A DNA stretch of 64,000 nucleotides, taken from Ovis canadensis (lineage: Eukaryota; Chordata; Mammalia; Artiodactyla; Bovidae). Shown in pieces: positions 11,169 through 23,635 of this stretch (positions within the stretch are counted from its first letter, which is position 1; every line of letters begins with the position of its first letter). The stretch covers positions 40,165,501 to 40,229,500 of the forward strand of contig NC_091247.1 in the NCBI RefSeq assembly GCF_042477335.2. The letters run 5' to 3'. The translations under genes and the position numbers were made by a program. Under the pieces are notes generated by a model. It was not told the DNA's origin, ran no database searches, and saw only the letters and a program-made list of their open reading frames with translations.

Positions 11169-14100
11169 GTAAGAAAGTAGTTTTAGTTAAACTGCAAGTT
11201 AGGCAATCTATCAGTAGTCTTACATTTCTTTGTACAAAAATGTCTGAAAAGTTGATTTTTTTCTTGAATGTCCTTGAGTACTGGTTTTCTTATAATAATA
11301 GATTGTTAAAACTCAAAAGTCTGTGATATATGAACTTTAATAAACTAATAAGACCTTGTACTTTTTGGAACATAAATGATCGAAATACCCTTTTAGGTAA
11401 TCTAAAAAATGGGATTTAGTATTTCTTTTGTTGTTAGAAAATTTCAGAGAAACTTAAAATATTAGAAGCCACATTTTTAAAAAACTGTTTTTTAAAAGAA
11501 TGAGACTTTAACAATAAGTCAGCAATTAAAAAAAAAGCTGAAGTCAGAAGGATAGGAGTATTATCATAGACAGGATTAATTTAGTTAATCTAGATTTTAC
11601 AAAGACAGTAGTGCTTTTGCTAATGTCAGCCATTTGGTTCTGCACTTTAAATAAACCTTTCATTTCATCAGGAAGTCAAAGAATTTTTGTTATTTTCATT
11701 TGAAGAATTGAATTGTCCAAGTGAAGGGCTCTAAACTAGTTGTGATTTAGTGTTCAGCAGCAGTGAAGAAAAATGACCATTTGTTATGAAACTTTGAACA
11801 GTTTATGTAAATGGTTCTGAATTTTGGAACCAGAAACCTCCCAATTTTTTCTGCCAAACAATGTAAATATTTTTTTAAAGCCCTCTTGTATAGTCATATT
11901 CTAAGAATATAGAGTTAAATAGCTTAAAGAATATGTTTTTTGAGTGTTATGCTCTGTAGCAACTAATTTTTAATAATAATAAAAAATAAATCAACTTGTT
12001 CAAGTTGATTTGATTTTAGAGAGTTCCAGGTTCAAATTATATATAGAACCTTGTTTGTTGAACTTTCAGATTTGGCTTTTTCCGTTGTAAATGCCACTAG
12101 TAATATTTTCTTTTGGAACAGGAAAATATTCTGTTGTGAGCATGTAGGGTTTGTGTCCATGCGCGTGTTTGTATTGTTCTTCTTTGTAAAAAATTGAAAC
12201 TTCTGATTTGTAAATGTGTTTTATTCTTATTCAGAGTTCATTGAGGGAGTCTCTCAGTTCAGTGTCAAAGGAGATAAGGAACAGAAGTTGAGGTGTAAGT
12301 ATTTTTCTTCACTGAGTTCTTAGACCATTACCCCATACTGCATTATAACCTCTTTTTAAAATATTCTAAAAGGTATCTTTTATTCTAGATCCTTAGTAGA
12401 CATAACAGAAATTTTACATTCTGGAGAAAATCCTTCTTGGACATTTGCAATTTGTATTTTTTAATGATGTGTCATTATTACTTATAAGTTACAGGTGTAC
12501 AGTAGACAAAATTGATTAACAGTTTTTAAGCATTATATTCCATTTGTGGGTAAGTAATATAAAATATTGGCATGGAAGTGAGAAGAAATGCTTTAATATG
12601 ATTAGCCTAACTTCGTTTACACTTGTATTCAGAATTATTTAGCTGGAAGTTTACTATTTTGGTTTATGTAGGCTTGCCTCTCTTTCAGGGAACATCTGGT
12701 ATCTTTTAAAAATATTCATCTCTTAACTGGAGAGACATTATATTCAATAACAGTTCTCTGAGGCACAGGCTATATGCTAACTTCTTTGCAAATGAACTCT
12801 TGATACAAATGAGAATAATATTAATAGTAATAACAGTTGCTGTCTTTGATTGTATATTATCTCACTCAGTACTGTAAAGCAGCAGTCCCCAACCTTTTCA
12901 GCACTCAGAACCAATTTTGTCAAAGACAGTTCTTCCATGGACTGGGGGTAGGGAGTGGTTCTGGGATGATTCAACTCCATTCATTTATTGGGCACTTTAT
13001 TTCTATTACTGTTACATCAGCTCCACCTCAGATCATCAGGCATTAGATCCTGGAGGTTGAGGACCTGGGACCTGGGAGGTTAGAACTGTTATTAGCCCCC
13101 ATTTTATATGTGCAGAAACTGAAGCTTAGGAAAGGGTAAATGACTTAAACTCCAGGCTATGTTAATTGTCCCAAGCAGTTTTAACTCCATAGCCCATATA
13201 CTTGTAACCACCTAGTTTCACCTAAAGACAACATCTCTGTGTAGGAAGGAGCTGTCCTCATAGTAGAATTCTAAATGCTGGGCAGCTTCCTATCTTCTCT
13301 CTCTTAGAAAGTGTTCGTGATTACGATGCAATTGCCATTGATTTTTCCTTACTCTTTTTTTAGTTGCTTTCCGTATCTATGACATGGATAAAGACGGCTA
13401 TATTTCCAATGGGGAACTCTTCCAGGTGCTAAAGATGATGGTGGGGAACAATCTGAAAGACACACAGTTACAGCAAATCGTAGACAAAACCATAATAAAT
13501 GCAGATAAGGATGGGGATGGAAGAATATCCTTTGAAGAATTCTGTGCTGTAAGTACAAAAAAGCTAGTTCTTCATTAGTTACATTTCATAAAAACATTTT
13601 TAATATCACTTAATAGAGAATTCCTTATAGTTATATTTTGCCCTAGAAATTTCTGTTTGATTTTGCCCAATAGCCCCAGATTCAAAGTTTTGAAATGTTC
13701 TTTGTTGTAACTGTTACTAATTACTAATTATTCTCAAGAACTAATATTCTCAGTGATTGTCTGATAAAATGCCCCAACAATGGAACTAGTCACTTTTACT
13801 TATTATTGGTAGCCTTCCAAGTGAACAACTAGGTTATTTGAAAATACTTCTGTAGGAAATAAGAGTTCATGAATTTCAGCTAGGAATTCAGAAGCTTGGT
13901 CACAAGGATGACAGAAATGGAGTCCCCATCTGTCAAACTCAGCAGCGAGGCAGTGTAGAAAGGTGATTTGTTTTCCCCTCTCCTTTTTTCCTAAGCTGCT
14001 GACGGGTAGTTACTGTGATCTGGGGCAAGGGCTCCACAGAGGCATAGCCTACAGTTGTGAGAAGTCCTGGAGAGCTTGCTCTCGGTGAGAACTGGGGCCC

Positions 14101-17100
14101 TGGCTCGGCTTCCTGTTTATTGCTTCTCTTCTGTGGCTGCTGCCCCTAAAACAGAGATAGTAACTTTCTGATGTGTCATAAGCGGTTGTAACAGTAAATT
14201 GAAAATCCTGGACAATCCAAAGGAATGCAAAGAAAATAAAACGTTTTGAAAATTTTCAGTCATTACTGGATACCTCTGTAGAAGGTTTTCCTCCTCTTCA
14301 TTTTTCCCTTAAACGACACCAGGGAAAACAGATTAGTTTGTCATGTGTTACATAAGGACTTAAGTAGCTGCTTTGGCTTTTAAGTAGAAGTTCACATTAT
14401 ACTTCAAGGATCTTTTTTCATCTCAAGGGAATGAGATCTTTGCATTTTGTTTCAAAAAAGTAGGGTGGTGCTCTAGTTTAAAGAACAGGCTAGTTCTTCT
14501 TGGAAGAGAGTTAGAGAGGCTGAACTGCTGAGATGGGAACCGATGCCGAGGGTGCTGCTGCCAGTGAGTCCTCTTCCTCTGCCGCGTCTCCCCCACTCCG
14601 CGTCTCCTCCACGGTTGCCGGCACATGTTGAAGGCCTCCCGTGGGCGGGCATCAGATTGTGCATGACATGAGACTCGCCTGGTAGTGGCATCATAGATAG
14701 CAGCCAGTTTTCAAAAGTAGAAAAAAAAAAAATTCCAAGACTTGAGGGAACAAAATAAAAATGAGGAACTTGGCTGGAGTAACGTGAAGGGATGTATATA
14801 AGTGAAGACTACTTGCATTTAGTAAATATAAACTGTAACTTAAAACTACATTAAATCACTTTACTGGTGGAAGGAAATACATCCCTAGGTATAGAAATTA
14901 TGCTCTGTACACTGAAGGTGTAAGCTAAGCTTTGAGATTATTTTTCAGCCTTTGTTATAAATTGCCCTTACTTGTAGTTTTGAAGGGCATAGTTCAGGAA
15001 TGAACAAAAATGTTTGTATATTAAGCCAACTTTTGGGAACATTTATCAGGCTGATAACTTGGGCTTTATTGAGTTCTCTTTATTCTGTTTTCTTAAGCTG
15101 TAACAGAGAGAAGAAAGAGTTATCTTAAAAGATCACATACTATGTATCTATTTTAACATTTTCAGAATACTTTACCATACACAAATCTTATAAATGATCA
15201 GTGACAGGATTAACATTGGTGGATTGAACGCATGTATTTACTTTTGTTCCCTTTGAAAACTTCACTGAAATTAAGTGGGTTAAAAAGAAAAGGTTATAAA
15301 CCCACAAGGGCCAGTGAAGAGTGGAGAGGATGGTAACTCAGTTTGGTAATTTTATAAAGTTGAGTGGCTAGCAGACAGGAGTGAAAATTCGAAGCTGTCA
15401 ACTAGGAAAGCGGAGAAGCAGCTTGGTTTATACTCTGGAACCCCTGAAAGGCTCAGAAAGTGGAGATATGACTGAAAGTGAGTGCGAAGGTGGGGCTAAC
15501 AGCAGAATGGCTTAAGTCTGTTTAAGAAGCATGTGGAACACAAGATCTCCTTCCTGACTCTGTTCAGTCCCTCCTGCACTGTAGTGGGAGATTGGCAAGA
15601 GTGAAATGGTTGTGTGTGTCTGTGTGTGTGTGTGTCTGTGTGTGTGTCTGTGTGTGTCTGTGTCTGTGTCTGTGTGTGGTGCGGTGGGGAGGAAATTGAG
15701 TGAAGAACAGCATATTTGCATTTTGACACCTCCAGCCTTCTTCTCTTACTTGATTCCCTGGCAGCAACACTTGTACCCTCTAGGCAAGAGGTGGGAAAAG
15801 CCCTGTCTGGGAAAGCTGACCTCTAGAAATGGTGTTTACCCAGTTGTTCAAAGCGCAGTGCACAGTCAACAGCCATGCCCTGTGCACAGAGGCTCTGGGG
15901 CGGCACTTTCCACATGAGGAGAGAGCCTAGGATCACCAGACATTCAAGGAAAACCTCTGACACGGATTACAGAGATGAACTCAAACCTGAAAAAGAAGCA
16001 TGCTGAAGCAGGCTGTGCAAGGCCAATAAACACTTTAAAAGTAGAACAGAAATCTGTCATTATTACCCTCAGGGATATAATGTATTAGGTCTTTGAAACA
16101 AAAATTAGACAATGTATAAAAGAGCTCTGGGAAATTTAAATGTTGGGATTCATTCTAGGAGGTCTAACATCCCAATGTTAGGTCCCAGAAAGAAATTGGA
16201 GGGAAGGAAATCATCAAAAATGAATCAGAAAATTATCTCAGATTCAAAAGTAATGAGTTTCCTTGACTGAAAGGACTTACCAAGTACCCAGCATAGTATA
16301 TAAAAATAATCTGGGCCTTGGTATATTGTCATGAAATTTTAAAACAAAGAGATGGTTTACAGGCTTCCAAAGAGCTAAGGTAGAGGCATAGGGGAAGGGC
16401 TTCATACAAAGAGTCAAGAATCGTAATGATGACAAATTTCTCACTTAGCAACTTGGAAAATAGAAGACAAAATAAGAATTCTCAGTAAACTCAAACTGGA
16501 TGGTAGAATCAGACATTTTCAGGGATGCAAGTCCTCCTCCCTTTTTTGGAAAGTACTAGAAGATGTGCTCCCACTATGAAAAGGTTATAGATCAAAAAAA
16601 GAAGAAGTCAGTGTGGGATCAGGAAGCTCAGAGGGTCAGGCAGAAGAGAAAGCCCATCTCTAGGAGGATCCATGGATGCCAAGCCTGGATGGGAGTAAGT
16701 CCAAAGACTCTGGGAGTGATTTGAAAATAATAAAATTGATAGCTTGATACAATACATCTGAGTGCCTTTAGAGCAAAGTTTAGTGTTGAATTAATGATAA
16801 ATGCATAGAACACTCAGTGAAGAAAAAGATTAGTTATTAACTGTAGCAAAGCAAATATGCAGGGAAGCAAAAGTAATCATAGTACACAGTTCTATTCTGT
16901 AAGTAGTGTTTTATGTAGTCATAAATAAAACGCTGAATTTCTATCTAATTAAAAAAAAGTGCAGCTCTTTGAAGCATGGGAGAGGTGGGAAGCATGTGGG
17001 GTAGGAGATGATGTAAGATAGGAGATGAAAGGGAAGATGTGTGTGTGTGGAAGTGAAAGCTGCATCTCCTATGATGGGAAGTTGATGGCTAATGCCTAAA

Positions 17101-18357
17101 ACTTTAAATCCAAGAAGAAGCAATGGGGGAATGTTATTCAGAGTCTTGTAGGCAAATACTGAACATCAGCTGAAAATTCTAAATGATTGCTGCTAAGTAA
17201 AAAAAAATTTGAGGACAAGATAGCAAACGGCTGTTTTCATGACAGGAGTTGTAGAACTAGCTAGCTGTTTAAGTGTTATTTTTCAAATAAAAATTGAAAA
17301 GTTCAAAAATATTAGCAGATGCAACTATGTACAACATGGATGAATCTCACAAACCTAATGTTGAGTGAAACAAGACAGACACGAAAGATTTCATTTGTAA
17401 AGTGTGTAAAAACAGATCAAACTAATCCATGGTGTTAGGTCGTAGTGAGTAGTTCTGTGCGGGTGGTGGCTTGGGAGGAGGGAGGTATTGGTGGGAGGGG
17501 CGTCGCAGAAGAGCCATGGTGACGCCCTGGGTGCTGGTTACTTGGGTCATCACTCTGAAAATTCACCAAGCTGTTAACCTTTATAGTTTGCTTATTTTAT
17601 GTAGGTTTTGCTTAATAAAAGTTATCCCCAAATAATACTACAGGTAATCTCACTTCGACATTGCCATGTCAGTATTGACAGAGGTGTCTGTAACAACTCT
17701 ACATGTATTTGACGCCATGGAAGAGCAATGTGCAGAAAATTTTAGTCATTACTTTTGTTTTTGTTTTTTATTATTATTATTTTTTATTCATTACTTTTGA
17801 TACATTCTAGAACAGAGTGACAGTGAAGCCCGTATTTGATTTTTGATAGTTTTTATGGTAACACCTAGTTGAACATTTGATATTAAACTACTGAAGTCCA
17901 TGTCGAAATGCAAAGAAAAGAGTGGGCCAAATCCCACCGGTAGCCTATTTTTTATATTTTTGAGCTAAAACAGTTTTTTTACACTTGAAAGTGTTGTTTA
18001 AAAAAAAATGGAAGAAGGAAATTTAAGAGAAACTATACATGGCCTACAAAGCTTAAAATATTTCCCGCCTAGTCCTTTACAGAAAAATTTGCCATCTCTT
18101 GTGTTAGAACACAAGAAAATGCTTGTTATCCTGGGAGCAAGAAGCCCTGAAAATTCTAACAAAAGGCAGTGCGAGTTTTAAAAAAAGAGCAGCTTCTGGA
18201 AATGGCTAAAGTAGTGTGCTTTTTAAACTGCGGTTTTGGTAGGGTGGTTAGACTGGTAGAACGGAGGCCCTCAAACCTGTTCAAGCGTGGTCTGTTCTGT
18301 CTGTTGCAGGTTGTAGGCGGCCTAGATATCCACAAAAAGATGGTGGTAGACGTGTGA
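10992..18357 (+). CDS. PPP3R1: Calcineurin subunit B type 1 (partial, residues 15-170)
   Basis: This is the Ca2+-binding regulatory subunit of calcineurin, the Ca2+/calmodulin-dependent Ser/Thr phosphatase that dephosphorylates NFAT and other targets; it binds the catalytic A subunit in the cytosol. Four coding exons are visible (10992-11168, 12235-12294, 13364-13548, 18310-18357), all flanked by AG and GT. Joined in frame they give 156 residues matching the 170-residue protein from its C-terminal stop back to about Phe15. All four EF-hand loops are intact, starting near residues 31, 63, 100 and 141, each with Asp at position 1 and Glu at position 12. The myristoylated N terminus (about 14 residues) is missing; I found no exon for it between 1 and 10991, so it should lie upstream of the window. 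The gene converges on PNO1. Identification is from recalled family sequence. PPP3R2, the intronless testis paralogue, is excluded by the introns. Confidence 0.97.
11169..12234 (+). other. PPP3R1 intron between EF-hand exons
   Basis: AT-rich; no repeat recognised. Confidence 0.6.
12235..12294 (+). CDS. PPP3R1: PPP3R1 coding exon: linker between EF-hands 2 and 3
   Basis: A 60-base exon with acceptor TTCAG and donor GTAAGT. It completes Glu74 and encodes residues 75-93 plus one base of Phe94 ([10 protein letters not shown] at the start). Confidence 0.96.
12878..13062 (-). mobile_element. hAT-type DNA transposon remnant
   Basis: The start GCAGTCCCCAACCTTTTCAGC resembles the terminal repeat of a hAT (Charlie-like) element (CAG..GTCCCCAACC). 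The inner piece CAGATCATCAGGCATTAGAT matches the same family from memory. Exact subfamily is unknown; lies in a PPP3R1 intron. Confidence 0.5.
13364..13548 (+). CDS. PPP3R1: PPP3R1 coding exon: EF-hands 3 and 4
   Basis: The acceptor is TTTTTTTAG and the donor is GTAAGT directly after an Ala codon (phase 0). It encodes residues 94-155, with the third loop (DMDKDG, near 100) and the fourth (DKDGDG, near 141). An open frame runs on for a few codons into the intron but is not coding. Confidence 0.97.
15608..15679 (+). repeat. Compound TGTG/TGTC microsatellite
   Basis: Alternating runs of TG broken by TC units over about 70 bases. It creates several spurious open frames on both strands. Confidence 0.9.
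17290..17640 (+). mobile_element. Old L1 3' end
   Basis: L1-like terminal segment (CAACATGGATGAATCTCACAAAC... GTTAACCTTTATAGTTTGC) in plus orientation, followed by GCTTAATAAAAGTT. Confidence 0.55.
18310..18357 (+). CDS. PPP3R1: PPP3R1 last coding exon and stop
   Basis: After acceptor CTGTTGCAG, 15 codons encode the C-terminal tail [15 protein letters not shown], then TGA at 18355-18357. The 4.76 kb intron before it holds an old L1 3' end and a TG-rich microsatellite. Confidence 0.97.
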   Translation, partial: VVGGLDIHKKMVVDV

Positions 18358-18660
18358 CTCTTGTGTAAAGAGTACCACCCAACACTTTTGCTTTCTTCTC
18401 CATCTCTGAAGATCTGCTCAAGACGTCCAGCAATGCTCTCTGTGTATTTAAATGGAAGTATTTTTCTCTGTGAAGCCACATTTTCCAACATGAGCCTCAT
18501 GAAGCCCAACTAAGTGTTATTGAACTCTTATTCTCTCAATAACTCAGTGTAGCACTTTAAAGCTGAAGGACAGCAGCATGAAAAGAGCATATCAATGTGG
18601 CGAAGAAAGGGAAGGGGTTGGCTTTTTAATTTATTTTTCTTCATCTTTTATAACAAGAAA

Positions 18661-18715
18661 GTATCTATATATACATATGTAAATATTTATATATAGATAT
18701 ATGTAGCTTTCTATA
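18661..18715 (+). repeat. TA-rich simple repeat in the PPP3R1 3' UTR
   Basis: An imperfect TATA/TATG tract (ATCTATATATACATATG and so on), probably length-variable. It has some potential to form a hairpin in the mRNA because the tract is nearly self-complementary. Confidence 0.6.
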
Positions 18716-20425
18716 TGTGTAGTAGGTTGGCTTTAATTTAATATACTTGATTCAGAAACAAAAATGATAAAGAGTACAAAAGTGCCAAGCAGAACATTCA
18801 ACATCCTTACTTTTATTTCACACAGTTTTATATATAGATCGAAGATTGTACAGTTTGAGCCGGGTGTTAGGCCAGCTGTTTTCCTTTGCCTGCTCTTTCT
18901 CCTTTGAGAGATTGACAAAGCATTTGTTAACATCTTATTATTTACCTTGATTACATTTTTGTAACAAAGGAGTTTGTAACTTAATTTATACCTATGATAT
19001 ATTTCCAGGGACTGTGTCTCATTGCTGAGCAGCTTTGGCGACGTCTCTGCTCGAGGAGAAAGCAGAGTCGAGCGCTGCCGCCCTGAGCTCGTCCTTGTGT
19101 CCTTGCAGTCACTGCACAGAGCTTACGCCTCATGCTGTCACTTCATCACTAGGCGCCATTGCGTCCATTAGGTGTCCCTGAGTCGGTGTCAGTTCGTCGT
19201 GATTTTATTCGTAAAGGACAGAAGCTATGTGAGGCAATCCTGATTTGATCTCAGACATGACTTGATGAAGAGTTCCGGAAATAATCATGTAATAGCTCAG
19301 GATATCCGTTTATGTTTCATTACATGGGTGGTAAATTGTCATTAAACTTACCTTTAAACCATAAATTTTCCCTTCTCTGTTTCAGAAGACTTGCAGCTAA
19401 TCTAAAAACTGGTGATGTTTAATGTGCATGTGTGTGTCTATACACCCACATATACTTACATGTGACTTACCTGGGAGAAACCTTATTAAACTGTTTGCCA
19501 CAGAAGAGCAAAATTATATCCAAATTTATATCTCTTAAATTTCTTTACCACAAGGCATAGAGAGTGCATGATGGTGTTCTTCCTTTGCCCGAAAATGTCT
19601 CGGGTAACTTAATACTTTGTGTGATTTAAAAGTAGTGTACCACGCTCCGCCAATTGATGTTATTATCCCTTCCCTTTTCTGCAAAGGTACTATTGGCTGG
19701 AAGAAGACATTCTGGTTAGCTTTGTAGGACTGTAGTCTTTCCCTATAATAGATTTTGTAGAAAATTGGTTTTATACTCTGAGTGGGGAAGGGCAGGTTGA
19801 ATCAAGGCTGAAAGCATCTTAATTTGGGCACACCCGCCTGCCACCGCTGTTCCTTCAACTGAGTGCTGCACGCCATGGGCTCTGTCTGTGAGAGAAATCC
19901 CGGTGCTTGGTGTCCTTGCATGACATGGAGTTTTGCATGTAGATCAATTTAAAATGTACCTCTTGTTTACATAATTTGCATAATTTTAAAACATAATGTT
20001 GCCAAACTTTGGAAATGTTAATGTTCAAACTGAAAATCTCCACATGTAACTTTCTCCTCTGGATCAGTGCGTGGCTCACAACCCCAGCCAGTGGCTTGAT
20101 CTGTTCCAGTGTCAACTGCCATGTGCTCTGCTTCAAGAGGGGAACTCATCTTTTGTGAATTTTTTGTACATAAGTATTTGTTACAGATATTTTAGCAAAT
20201 GCTTTCTATTTCTCTTGCTTGTGCATATCTTGGCTGGCGTTACAGAAAAAATAGTGCAAACATTATTTCCTTACTGGGGAATGAGGGTTTTTTCTTTTTC
20301 TTTTTTTTTTTAGTGTGTGTGGGTGGGTGGGTGGGGGATGGTTTATGTTGAATGTTTAGTTTTTCTTCTGCATGAAACATCATGTTGTGGGATCTTTAGG
20401 AAACTTCATACTGTATGAATAAGAA

Positions 20426-20431
20426 AATAAA
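20426..20431 (+). terminator. PPP3R1: Probable PPP3R1 polyadenylation signal AATAAA
   Basis: A canonical AATAAA followed about 20-25 bases later by a TG-rich stretch (TTGAGTGTATCTG), as expected around a cleavage site. It sits where a PPP3R1 3' UTR of the usual length of about 2 kb should end. Confidence 0.7.
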
Positions 20432-20483
20432 ATATTTGAAACTTGATTGAGTGTATCTGCAGTGGTCTTTAGGCTTCCCCAGC

Positions 20484-20716
20484 CATCGTGTGTGCGTGCG
20501 TGTGCTCAGATACACCTGACTCTTTCGCTACCCCATGGACTGTTTGCCCGCCCACCGGGCTCCTCTATCCATGGAATTTTCCAGGCAAGAGTACTGGAGT
20601 GGGTTGCCGTTTCATCCTCCAGGGGGATCTTCCTGACCCAGGGATCAAACCTGCTTCTCTTGCGTCTCGCGCATTGGCAGGTGGATTCTATACCACTAGC
20701 ACCGTTGGATGGGCTT
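20484..20716 (-). mobile_element. Bov-tA SINE, antisense
   Basis: GTGTGCTCAGATACACCTGACTC... through GCATTGGCAGGTGGATTCTATACCACTAGCACC. It lies just beyond the PPP3R1 polyadenylation site. Confidence 0.8.
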
Positions 20717-21539
20717 TCTTCATTCTTTCAGATTTTTTAAAAAACTTCGGTGGGTTGATGTTTGATCTTTGACTATAAAAGAGTAAGTCTGCTTTGTCAC
20801 TGGGTGGAAACAGGTCAGTGTGACCTGGAGAGCCCAGGCTGTCAGCCTTCCTCTACTTGCGGCCTCCCTGCCTCCTCTGTAGGCCTTTGCAGCCTCTTTC
20901 CCGACAAGGAATGCTGCTGAGGGGCTCGGCCGTCTCGCAGTTCAACAGGAACTCTGCTGGCCACCGTTCAAACACGCTAAGCCTGATTCTCCTTTTACCC
21001 CAGTCTTCTTCCATGACATTGAACCTCGTCTTATCTGATTCATGTTATATTTATCTTCCCTGGTTATTCAAATAACATGAATGAAAGCTCCCTAAGGGCA
21101 GGGATTTCTGTCCCTTGTTCACTGATAGACCTGATTGTCTAGATTCTGCCTAGCTCTTAGTGTTTACTCAATTAAGTACTTAATGAAGTAGGAAACACCT
21201 TTTTTCTACAGGTTGTGATACTAAGATTCTGTTCAGTACTTTGGTTACTCTTCATAAGCATTAGTATTGGGACTTTTATTCATTCAACAACTTTGTAGGG
21301 TTCCTAAGCCATGCCTGCACTATAATGAGCACTTGAGAGTCTTGCGACAGGTAAATGATGTACCTGGCCCAGATGAAATATAGGCTCTTGGTGTTTTATA
21401 CCCAGAACACCTATATTGTCAGGCATGCACTAGTTACGAGATACTAAACACTGGGTTCCTGACTCTTCATGGGTTAGTTAAGCTAAAATCAGTAGGTAAC
21501 ATTTAAGCTCTAGGTCTCCCTTTCTTTCCTTAGTTCTGA

Positions 21540-22580
21540 TAGTAGAAAAGATGACTTAAGTGAAACAGCAATCCACAGAATGGGAGAAAATACTTGTAAA
21601 TCACATATCAGCTAAGAGATTGTTAGCTGGACTATGCAGAGTTACACTCAGAAACAAAGAACCTGATTAGAAGATGGGCAAATTACTTGGACACTTCTCC
21701 AGAGGAGGTAACATATAGCCAGTGCCACAAGAAAAGATGTTTAGTATCACTAGTCATTATGGAAATGCAAGTAAGAAGATACGACTTCATTAGAATTGCC
21801 ATTAGCAAAGTAAAGGTATTGGTAAGGATATGGAGTAGCTGGAATGCTTGTGCATTGCTGGTGTGGATATCAAATGGTGAAGTCAGAGGAAAATGGTATA
21901 ATGGTTGGTTCAAAAAAACAATTAACCGGGTGTGTTTAGTCGCTCAGTCATGTCTGACCTTGCGACCCCATGGACTGTAGCTTGCCAGGTTCCTCTGTCC
22001 AGGCAAGAATACTGGAGTGGTTTGCCATTCCCTTCTCCAGGGGATCTTTTCAATCCAGGGATTGAACCTGGTATGACCTGGCAATACTACTTCTAGATAC
22101 TTAACCAAGAAGTTCTAGGGACCTGTAGAGGTATTTGTGCACCCACATTCATAGCCGTAGTAGTCACAATAGCCAAAACTTGAAAGCAACCAAAACATCA
22201 ATGATGGATTGATAAGGAAAATGTGGAATATTATTCAGTTATAAAGGGAAGGAAATTTTGACACATGCTATGTAACATGGATGAACTTTGAAGACATGCT
22301 AAGATAAAAGAGCCAGTTCCCAAAGAACAAATACTATATTCTATTTATGCAAGTTCCTGGAGTCATCAAATTCATGAAGACAGAAGGTACAACTGGTTGC
22401 CAAGGGCTGGGAGGAGGTGAAAATAGTGAGTTGGGTGTTGAATGGGTACAATGTTAGATGAGGAAGATAAATGTTCTGGAAATGAAAGATGGTTGGAGGA
22501 GAATGAACTTAAATGTCACTGAGCTGTACAAATGGTTAATGGTGAATCATGTATAATTTACCACAGTTTAAAATTTAGAG
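21540..22580 (+). mobile_element. L1 3' end (ORF2 tail plus 3' UTR), interrupted
   Basis: Plus-oriented degenerate L1: AGAAGATGGGCAAATTACTTG, the ATTCATAGCCGTAGTAGTCACAATAG ORF2-tail region (with differences), ending near ATGGTTAATGGTGAATCATG. Split by a SINE at 21928-22072. Confidence 0.65.
21928..22072 (-). mobile_element. Bov-tA SINE fragment, antisense, nested in L1
   Basis: AGTCGCTCAGTCATGTCTGA through GGGATTGAACCTGG; lacks its tRNA 5' head. Confidence 0.75.
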
Positions 22581-22785
22581 TAGACAAGATGGTAGAAAAA
22601 GAATCTCGGTTTTTCTGGATGCTCTCCAGGACTTAGAAAGAAATGGTGTTCAAGCTCATCATATATGCCTTGAAACAATTCTTAGTCTTCAGAGATTCCC
22701 ATATGTTCAAAAATCTCTCATTACACTACCTCCCATTTTAAGCTAAGGCCCACTGCCACTTCAACCTCTCACTAACCCTGTTGGT

Positions 22786-22975
22786 TTAGTCACTTAAGGT
22801 GTGTCTGAGTCTTGAGACCCCATGAACTCTTTCCCTTTCCATGGGATTTCCCAGGCAAGAATACTAGAGTGGTTGCTCTTCCCTTCTCCGGGGGATCTTC
22901 CCTGACCCAGGGATCGAACCCACGTCTCCTGCATTGCGAGCAGATTTTTCCTGTTGAGCCGCCAGGGAAGCCCTT
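22786..22975 (-). mobile_element. Bov-tA SINE, antisense
   Basis: Reverse SINE ending GAGCCGCCAGGGAAGCCC. Confidence 0.82.
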
Positions 22976-23635
22976 GGGCAGCATAAATCTGACAGCTAAG
23001 TGGATCAAAACAGTGAATCCTTGCTCTCCCGAACCTTGAGATTATTGGTGTCCCTGAATAACCCTAGTTTCTTTCACCAGATAAGTCATTGACACTTGTA
23101 GAATACAAGCATTTTACAAGGTATAGGATGGTTATGTTCATCATCACTGTATACTCAATGTTATCTAACATTAAGCATGCTGTCCCATGGCTCCGGAATC
23201 AGGGAGGTTACGTCTCTTCCCCAGGGCTCAGTGAACATAGCTTTCTTCTGTCAATAGGATGAGAACTGGAGTCCAAATCTTCTGGAACAACAGGAAGAAA
23301 CACGAAGGTCTCTTCCCTTATCAGCCAGAGTAAGAAAACACTCCTAGCCAATGCAGCAGTTAATATGTTAATAAACTGTTACATGATGTTATCGGAAATT
23401 GTACTACATACTGAGAATTGAAAGATCAGAGGCTTTAGGGTGGAAGGCAGACACTTAATGGCAGGATAGCATGATAGATGCCACAGAAATATGGATCAGC
23501 ATGGCTAAGGTTCTCAGCATTAGTCTCCAGGCCTTAGAGAATTTCAAGAAATGATTTGAACTACCAGATCAATTACCACTGTCACGTAGTTAAACTGATT
23601 ACGCTTCTGTACGGTTCCATTCTAAGAATGGATAA

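Larger units (their letters stand above)
13549..18309 (+). other. PPP3R1 last intron, 4.76 kb
   Basis: Holds the TG/TC microsatellite (15608-15679) and an old L1 3' end (17290-17640). The remainder is unassigned. Confidence 0.6.
18358..20450 (+). other. PPP3R1: PPP3R1 3' UTR
   Basis: This is about 2.1 kb of AT-rich sequence after the stop. It contains a TA/TATG-rich stretch (18661-18715) and, near the end, a T-rich run followed by a TG/GGGTGGG run (20289-20337). I see no SINE or LINE inside it, although the first ruminant SINE starts within about 35 bases of its end. The far boundary is inferred from the polyadenylation hexamer at 20426-20431; no transcript data are available here. Confidence 0.75.

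Noticed and set aside
10955-11326. Unspliced 123-codon frame around the first PPP3R1 exon
   Set aside because: The matched part stops exactly at AG and GT splice sites; flanking codons do not match calcineurin B.
15496-15917. Open frames rich in Cys/Val or Thr/His on both strands
   Set aside because: Created by the TG/TC microsatellite, which has no stops in several frames.
21683-21980. 97-codon frame near the L1 remnant
   Set aside because: Lies in degenerate L1 ORF2 and runs into a SINE.
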